A stretch of DNA of 10,999 nucleotides, from the NCBI GenBank assembly GCA_937884235.1, contig CALGBT010000477.1, positions 1 through 10,999 on the forward strand, in the 5' to 3' direction. The DNA comes from an uncultured Pseudomonadota bacterium. GTDB lineage: Bacteria > Myxococcota_A > UBA9042 > CAIXZC01. The notes below the pieces were generated by a model. It was not told where the DNA came from. It saw only the letters and a program-made list of their open reading frames with translations, and did not search any database. A program made the translations under genes and the position numbers. Shown in pieces: positions 6,580 to 10,999 of this stretch. How positions within the stretch are numbered: the stretch's first letter is position 1; every line of letters begins with the position of its first letter.

Positions 6580-8140
6580 ACCCTACGGAGGAGCGCTGCA
6601 GGACCTCCTGGTGACGCCGGAGAGGGCCGCGCAAATCCATGCCGATTCCCTGGACTGGCCATCCTGGGACCTCAGTTATCGACAGGTCGGCGCCCTCGAA
6701 CTGCTTCTCACCGGCGCCTTATCGCCCCTCACTGGTTACATGTGCCGCGCTGACTACGAGTCGGTTTGCAGTTCCATGAGGCTGGCCGGGGGTGTTCTCT
6801 GGCCGTTGCCGGTGACTCTGGACCTCCCCGAGGAGATTGCGTGCCAACTGCAACCAGGCCAGATGCTGGCGCTGCGGGATCCCGAAGGATTCATGCTCGC
6901 GGCGCTCCACGTGGAAGAAGTCTGGCAACCCGATCTGGTGGCGGAGGCCAACGCAGTTTCCGGCGGCGAAGAGCCCGGCTGGGCCGCCGCAGCACGGCTG
7001 TCGCCGCGGGGTCATGGCTGGTACGTGGGCGGCGGAGTCGAGGGGGTGACGCTCCCTCCACACCATGATTTCACTGACTTGCGGCGGACGCCGGCAGAAT
7101 TGCGGGAGCACTTTGCCAGCAAGGGCTGCGAGAGGATCATTGCCTTTCAGACCGCGGCTCCCTTGCATCAGGCAACCCACGATGTCTTGACACATGCGGT
7201 GCGGAAGTATGCTGCAGCCCTGCTGATCAGTCCCATTGAAGGAGTCGCAGGCCCCGGTGATCTTGGGCACTTCACCAATGGGCGTTGCCATCGGGCCGTC
7301 TGGCCTCGCTTTCAGGCGTTGGAGGCGATTTGTGCGATGGTGCCGTCCTTTGGCAGTACGGGGGGGCTGCGCCTAACACTCCTGCAGGCCATTGTCGCGC
7401 GCAATCAGGGCTGCACCCACTTCCTTGAGCGGGGCGGTTTCTTTCACGCCGACGTCGATTCCCGGGAGTTGGTTGACCGGTACTTCCAGGAACTGGGGGT
7501 CACCCTGGTTTCCTATCCGCCGGTTGACTACCGGGAAGAGCTTTCAACGTTCCCCGAGGTGGCCGCCGAACTTGCCCGCTCCTATCCCGCGCGCCACGAG
7601 CAGGGGCTCGCCATCTTCTTCACTGGCCTCTCCGGGGCGGGGAAGTCTACGGTTGCCAGCGTTCTAGTTTCCCTCTTCTTAGAGCAGGGTGAACGCCCCG
7701 TGACGCTGTTGGACGGCGACCTGGTGCGCAAGTACCTCTCATCCGAGTTGGGGTTTTCGAAAGAAGACCGCGACACCAACATCAGGCGCATCGGTTTCGT
7801 GGCCTCTGAGATCACCAAGAATGGCGGCATTGCCGTGTGTGCTCCCATCGCCCCCTACGATGCGGTTCGCAAAGAAGTGCGAGAGCTGATTGCTCCGAGG
7901 GCCGGGTTCATTCTGGTGCACATCTCAACACCTCTGAGTGAGTGCGAGTTGCGGGATCGCAAGGGCCTTTACGCCAAGGCAAGGGCCGGTGTGATCCAGG
8001 GGTTCACGGGCATCTCCGACCCTTATGAGGAGCCTGAAGACGCCGAGATTACACTTGATACCACGGACCTCTCCCCTCTGGAAGCGGCCCGGGAAGTTCT
8101 GGAATATCTGACTGAGGAAGGGTACATCAAGTTGGCTTGA
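6572..8140 (+). CDS. cysC: APS kinase with a degenerate N-terminal ATP sulfurylase-like domain
   Basis: A 522-residue fusion with the layout of bifunctional ATP sulfurylase/APS kinase. The C-terminal domain (about 345-522) looks like a working APS kinase, which phosphorylates adenylyl sulfate to PAPS. It has the Walker A loop GLSGAGKST (352-360, K358), DGD (381-383), GFSKEDRDTNIRR and KGLYAKARAGVIQGFTGISD. The N-terminal domain (1-344) begins with the family-typical IEPYGG but has lost the sulfurylase signatures. QTRNPxHRAH is QTAAPLHQATH (193-203), removing the catalytic Arg and shifting the second His. GRDHAG is replaced by RGGFFH (287-292). It therefore probably makes no APS. A Thiobacillus denitrificans protein of this type is known to be an APS kinase only. 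The start is ATG 6572, overlapping the sulfotransferase stop (6577-6579); the in-frame TTG 6557 is less likely. Confidence 0.9.
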   Translation: MIEPYGGALQDLLVTPERAAQIHADSLDWPSWDLSYRQVGALELLLTGALSPLTGYMCRADYESVCSSMRLAGGVLWPLPVTLDLPEEIACQLQPGQMLALRDPEGFMLAALHVEEVWQPDLVAEANAVSGGEEPGWAAAARLSPRGHGWYVGGGVEGVTLPPHHDFTDLRRTPAELREHFASKGCERIIAFQTAAPLHQATHDVLTHAVRKYAAALLISPIEGVAGPGDLGHFTNGRCHRAVWPRFQALEAICAMVPSFGSTGGLRLTLLQAIVARNQGCTHFLERGGFFHADVDSRELVDRYFQELGVTLVSYPPVDYREELSTFPEVAAELARSYPARHEQGLAIFFTGLSGAGKSTVASVLVSLFLEQGERPVTLLDGDLVRKYLSSELGFSKEDRDTNIRRIGFVASEITKNGGIAVCAPIAPYDAVRKEVRELIAPRAGFILVHISTPLSECELRDRKGLYAKARAGVIQGFTGISDPYEEPEDAEITLDTTDLSPLEAAREVLEYLTEEGYIKLA

Positions 8141-8167
8141 GTTGTTCTGGAAGGATGGGCTCAGGCG

Positions 8168-9694
8168 CTACTTCGCAGACTTCTCCGGAGCAGGTTTCTG
8201 CTCCCTTGCGGCGTGGCAGTCTTCGCAGCCGGTGGGTCCTTGGTCATCCTGCTTGTGACAGTCAATGCATTGCTTGTGGAGAGCATCCTGCAGACTCTGT
8301 GTCTTGCCGTCCTTGCCATCGGTATGGCAACTTCCGCATTTGACGATGCCATCGTAGCTCTGCGGGCCATGGTGGCAGTCGAGGCAGCCTTCGGCGATGT
8401 CAACGTGAGTCGCGTGGTCAAAGGAGGTGCCCTCGGCCGTGCTGCCCGGCAGGCTGATGGCAACCTTCGCCGGAGCTTCGCCGAGGGTGTGGCATTTGGC
8501 GCACTCTACTGGTCCCTTGGCTTCCTTGCGGTGACAGTCGATGCACTGGCTGTGATAGGCAGTCTGGGCCTTGGTTACCCCCGGTTTGCCCGGGTGGTCC
8601 TTGTCCGGATGGCAGGCTCGACACGGTTCGAGCAGTCCGTGGTCCTTGTTAGTATGGTGGCAGTCGGTGCAGAAGGTTGTGGTTTCTGCGTGGGTCGTGT
8701 GGTTGAACTTGACGGTACCGAAGAGCTGTTCTACCTGGCCGAGGTCGACGCTGGCAGGAGCCTTCTTCGGCAGGTGGCAGTCCTTGCACCCCAGGGGGCT
8801 AGACCCGCGCTCGCGCTCCCCCTCGATGCGCTTGGTCAGAGTCTCGATCTCGTCGGTCTTGCCGGCGTTTCTGGCGGCGGACAGCTGAGCCGTCAGATCT
8901 TCCATTAGCGACTGCTTCTTGGCGGAGGTCGTCTGGTGGCAGGCGAGACACTGCTCATGATAGGCGTGCTTCAGGTCGTCCCGGGTGTTGTGACACTCTC
9001 GGCAGGCCGGTGTCTTATCGTATCCCTTCTCCTGATGGTGGCACTCGGAACAGGAATCCGTGACGTCAACGTGCAGGCGGTGCTTGAAGTTGACGCCGCC
9101 AAACTCCTGGGCGAGGTGGCCGAGGAGGACGTTGTCGCCCACGGATTCCAGGGCCATGGCGGTGGCGTCTTTCACCGCGCCATCTGCCAGGGCATGGCAC
9201 CCCACGCAATCCAGCGGGCCGGAGCCCATTTCGCGGTGGCAGTTCATGCACTGTCGGTGGTAGGCCCCCTTGAGACCAGGCAGGCGCAGGTCCCCCGACG
9301 TGACGCCGTGGCACTCTCGGCAGGGCGGTGCAACTTCGACTCTGCTTGAGTGGTGGTGGCACGTGGCGCAGTTATCCGCATACTCCACGTGGTTAGTGTG
9401 GGAGAAGACCACCGGGCTATACTGCTCGGCGAGGTGATAGAGTCGGCACTCGTCGGGCAGGTTCACCTCAGGGGTGCCGGCATCCGGTGCGTCGCCTGCC
9501 GCGCGAGAGTCCCGCCGCACATCCCGTTCTTTGGCACAGGGGCAATAGCAGGGCCCCGTTTCTTCACTCTGTGCGACCGATGCAGTGATTGGTTCACTGG
9601 GCGTGCAGGCGAGAGACGTGGCGACGATGAGTAGCGGAACCAGCAACCCACTCCAATACCGGGTCACTGGAAATAGGGTGTCGTTGGTCTTCAT
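8168..9694 (-). CDS. 16-heme c-type cytochrome lipoprotein, four c3-type modules (HmcA-like)
   Basis: A 508-residue exported electron carrier with sixteen CXXCH heme sites and a likely lipoprotein signal (SLA-C30). The hemes form four tetraheme class III (c3) modules: residues 97-167 (first Cys of each site 109, 125, 149, 163), 203-307 (215, 231, 249, 303), 330-402 (342, 358, 384, 398) and 425-494 (437, 453, 476, 490). Each module begins FxHxxH, has CHH at its first heme and a (Y/L)H before its third. This gives four candidate distal His per module, sixteen in all, so bis-His ligation of every heme is possible. Module 2 carries a charged helical insert of about 45 residues before its last heme. 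A C49-Y-C51-P-C53 cluster precedes the hemes. Heme number, c3 repeats and the NrfD neighbour match Desulfovibrio HmcA. The start overlaps the NrfD-like stop by ATGA, with GGAGG 7 nt upstream. Confidence 0.92.
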   Translation of the reverse strand: MKTNDTLFPVTRYWSGLLVPLLIVATSLACTPSEPITASVAQSEETGPCYCPCAKERDVRRDSRAAGDAPDAGTPEVNLPDECRLYHLAEQYSPVVFSHTNHVEYADNCATCHHHSSRVEVAPPCRECHGVTSGDLRLPGLKGAYHRQCMNCHREMGSGPLDCVGCHALADGAVKDATAMALESVGDNVLLGHLAQEFGGVNFKHRLHVDVTDSCSECHHQEKGYDKTPACRECHNTRDDLKHAYHEQCLACHQTTSAKKQSLMEDLTAQLSAARNAGKTDEIETLTKRIEGERERGSSPLGCKDCHLPKKAPASVDLGQVEQLFGTVKFNHTTHAETTTFCTDCHHTNKDHGLLEPCRACHPDKDHPGKPGVTKAQTAYHSQCIDCHRKEAKGPVECAKCHTLGEAPAKVAISLPGSTAEGTSFDHATHVDIAEGCLDCHHGPQSYDGIVKCGSCHTDGKDGKTQSLQDALHKQCIDCHKQDDQGPTGCEDCHAAREQKPAPEKSAK

Positions 9695-10902
9695 GCTCGC
9701 TCCTCCTCAGCTTCCATGATGGGCAGGTTCAAAGCGGCGAAGCGGTAGATAAGCACAATGGTCGCGATGAGTCCTGCGGTGACCGCGAATTCCGGCAGGG
9801 CCGGGAAGTACCGCTCTGTAGCGTAAGGTGGCTGGTAGGCCACCAGGAAGACGTTGATACGGTTGATGGCCACGCCGGCGACAGTTAGCGCCGCCGGAAT
9901 CATGAGCAGTCCAGGACGTTGCTGGACGGCAGGAAGGAGCAGCAGCACGAAGGGCAGGAATCCACACACGCCAACCTCGATCAGGTACATGAAAGTCTCG
10001 AAGTTTCCAACCAGCAGGTGCGGCCATGCGTCTCGAATGGCGAGGTCCCCAACTTTGAGCGCCAGATAGACTCCCAGGGCGAGGGGCAGGATTCGGGAGA
10101 GTGGGGACAGGGCGCTCATCTCCGGCTTCCGTTTGAAGGAGCGGGAGGCGAGCAGCGATTCGAAGACCACCATTGCCAGCCCGACGGCGATAGCCGATGC
10201 GAGGAAGAGCAGTGGCAGAATCGGTGTGTACCAGAGCGGGTGCATCTTGGTGGGGGCGATGACCATCAGCGCTCCCAGCGACGACTGGTGCATGCACGAC
10301 AGCACCACGCCGGCAATGATGAGCGCCCACATGATCTTGCCCGACACCCTGTTGCCGAAGCGGAGCAGAGCATTGAGCGGACGGTTGAGCTTGCCCAATG
10401 GCCGAGGCATGGAGATACCGTCTTTGAAGCGCTCGGCGACGATGGGCAGGAACTCCAGGTAGAGCACCGTGAGATAGGCCATGACGCACATGCCCACTTC
10501 GAAGAGGACGGAGTTGCCCTGCCAGTAGATCATGGGGTGCCAGACATTGTAGTAGCGCCCCAGGTCGAAGAGGAGACCGATGGCAACGAAGGTGTAACCC
10601 AGCGCGGCGGTCAACAACGCGGCCCGGGTCAGGGGGTGATACTGATCCCGGTGAAAGATGTGGGCCAGGGCCGCGGAGGTGAAGCCTCCGGCTGCCAACG
10701 CCACGCCGGTGGCGACATCCACGCCGATCCAGAGGCCCCACGGGAACTGGTCATTGAGGTTGGTGGCGGCTTCCAATCCGAAGAACATTCGGAAGAGGCC
10801 GAAGCCCCAACCAATCAGCGCAATTGCCAGCACCACCAGGACGCCGCGGGTGAAAAACGGCACCGACTTTACCGGTGCGTAGTGTGATGTATGTTCGCTC
10901 AT
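9691..10902 (-). CDS. NrfD/HybB-type integral membrane subunit (HmcC-like)
   Basis: A 403-residue polytopic membrane protein with about ten predicted helices (for example residues 16-42, 53-83, 97-114, 131-155 and 190-216). This matches the long NrfD-superfamily members HybB, HmcC and QrcD, which bind menaquinol and pass electrons to or from a periplasmic Fe-S/cytochrome arm. The family-typical stretch MHQSSLGALM (204-213) and the following HPLWYTPILP (221-230) support the HybB/HmcC branch; PsrC and NrfD itself are usually shorter. No heme-binding motif is needed, as members of this superfamily usually lack heme b. ATG 10902-10900 follows GAGGAGGGAG (10916-10907). The start overlaps the preceding gene's stop by ATGA, and the end overlaps the cytochrome start the same way, so the three are one tightly coupled operon. 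The superfamily is firm; the exact complex is inferred. Confidence 0.88.
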   Translation of the reverse strand: MSEHTSHYAPVKSVPFFTRGVLVVLAIALIGWGFGLFRMFFGLEAATNLNDQFPWGLWIGVDVATGVALAAGGFTSAALAHIFHRDQYHPLTRAALLTAALGYTFVAIGLLFDLGRYYNVWHPMIYWQGNSVLFEVGMCVMAYLTVLYLEFLPIVAERFKDGISMPRPLGKLNRPLNALLRFGNRVSGKIMWALIIAGVVLSCMHQSSLGALMVIAPTKMHPLWYTPILPLLFLASAIAVGLAMVVFESLLASRSFKRKPEMSALSPLSRILPLALGVYLALKVGDLAIRDAWPHLLVGNFETFMYLIEVGVCGFLPFVLLLLPAVQQRPGLLMIPAALTVAGVAINRINVFLVAYQPPYATERYFPALPEFAVTAGLIATIVLIYRFAALNLPIMEAEEERA

Positions 10903-10999
10903 TGCTCTCCCTCCTCACTGCTGCCAGTGGCCTTGCGCGGGCGCATCAGGTACATGGCGGCCCCCAGCAATCCGTAGTGAGCTGCCGGTGGCACGAAGT
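10899..10999 (-). CDS. C-terminal end of an upstream operon gene, probably a membrane-anchored Fe-S subunit
   Basis: The frame TTC at 10997 down to TGA at 10901-10899 encodes the last 32 residues of a protein. A hydrophobic segment, AAHYGLLGAAMYLM, is followed by RPRK and a polar, acidic tail. This looks like a terminal transmembrane anchor with a positive cytoplasmic flank. Fe-S subunits of Hmc/Dsr-type complexes (HmcB, DsrO) often precede the NrfD-like gene and can carry such an anchor, so this is my best guess. No Fe-S ligand cysteines fall inside the window. The stop overlaps the NrfD-like start by 4 nt (ATGA). Confidence 0.55.
   Translation of the reverse strand, partial: FVPPAAHYGLLGAAMYLMRPRKATGSSEEGEQ

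Noticed and set aside
6572..8140. Reading the Sat-like/APSK gene plus the HmcA-like cytochrome as a dissimilatory sulfate-reduction locus
   Set aside because: The sulfurylase motifs are lost, the APS kinase and sulfotransferase point to PAPS use, and no apr, dsr or qmo gene is present. The cytochrome operon is on the opposite strand.
9919..10887. Plus-strand open frame of 322 codons opposite the NrfD-like gene
   Set aside because: Its translation is rich in Gln, Glu, His and Gly with no domain, while the minus strand encodes a coherent ten-helix membrane protein with overlapping operon junctions.

Overview
This is a G+C-rich chromosomal window from an uncultured-looking bacterium of the former Deltaproteobacteria, most likely Myxococcota or Desulfobacterota. 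The clues are a very large cysteine-rich lipoprotein that combines a MopE-type metal-binding motif, Dictyostelium-type CTDC repeats and Myxococcus-type Cys-rich repeats, together with a 16-heme cytochrome built from class III (c3) modules beside an NrfD/HybB-type membrane protein. I see no mobile element, RNA gene, CRISPR array or phage gene. The assignment is inferred from gene content only.

Layout. (1) Positions 1-1526, + strand: the C-terminal end of an M20D-type amidohydrolase, overlapping by 8 nt an alanine racemase-fold enzyme with several altered active-site residues. (2) 1549-2013, - strand: a small membrane-anchored protein of unknown function, convergent with the racemase. (3) 2014-2233: a divergent intergenic region with a candidate promoter and a GNRA-capped hairpin. 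(4) 2234-5320, + strand: a 1028-residue lipoprotein with about 130 cysteines and a core of six units of exactly 51 residues. (5) 5407-8140, + strand: a PAPS-dependent sulfotransferase overlapping by 8 nt a fusion of a degenerate ATP-sulfurylase-like domain and an intact-looking APS kinase. (6) 8168-10999, - strand, convergent with (5): the end of a gene that may encode an Fe-S subunit, then a 10-helix NrfD/HybB-type quinol-interacting protein, then a 16-heme lipoprotein cytochrome. The last three genes are joined by two 4-nt ATGA overlaps.

How the genes work together. The APS kinase probably makes PAPS for the sulfotransferase, so that pair is a sulfation module and not evidence of sulfate respiration. 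The minus-strand trio resembles the HmcB-HmcC-HmcA core of the Desulfovibrio Hmc complex, which exchanges electrons between the menaquinone pool and periplasmic cytochromes. The M20D enzyme and racemase are translationally coupled and probably share an amino-acid or cell-wall-related pathway. No sequence evidence links the modules to each other beyond adjacency.
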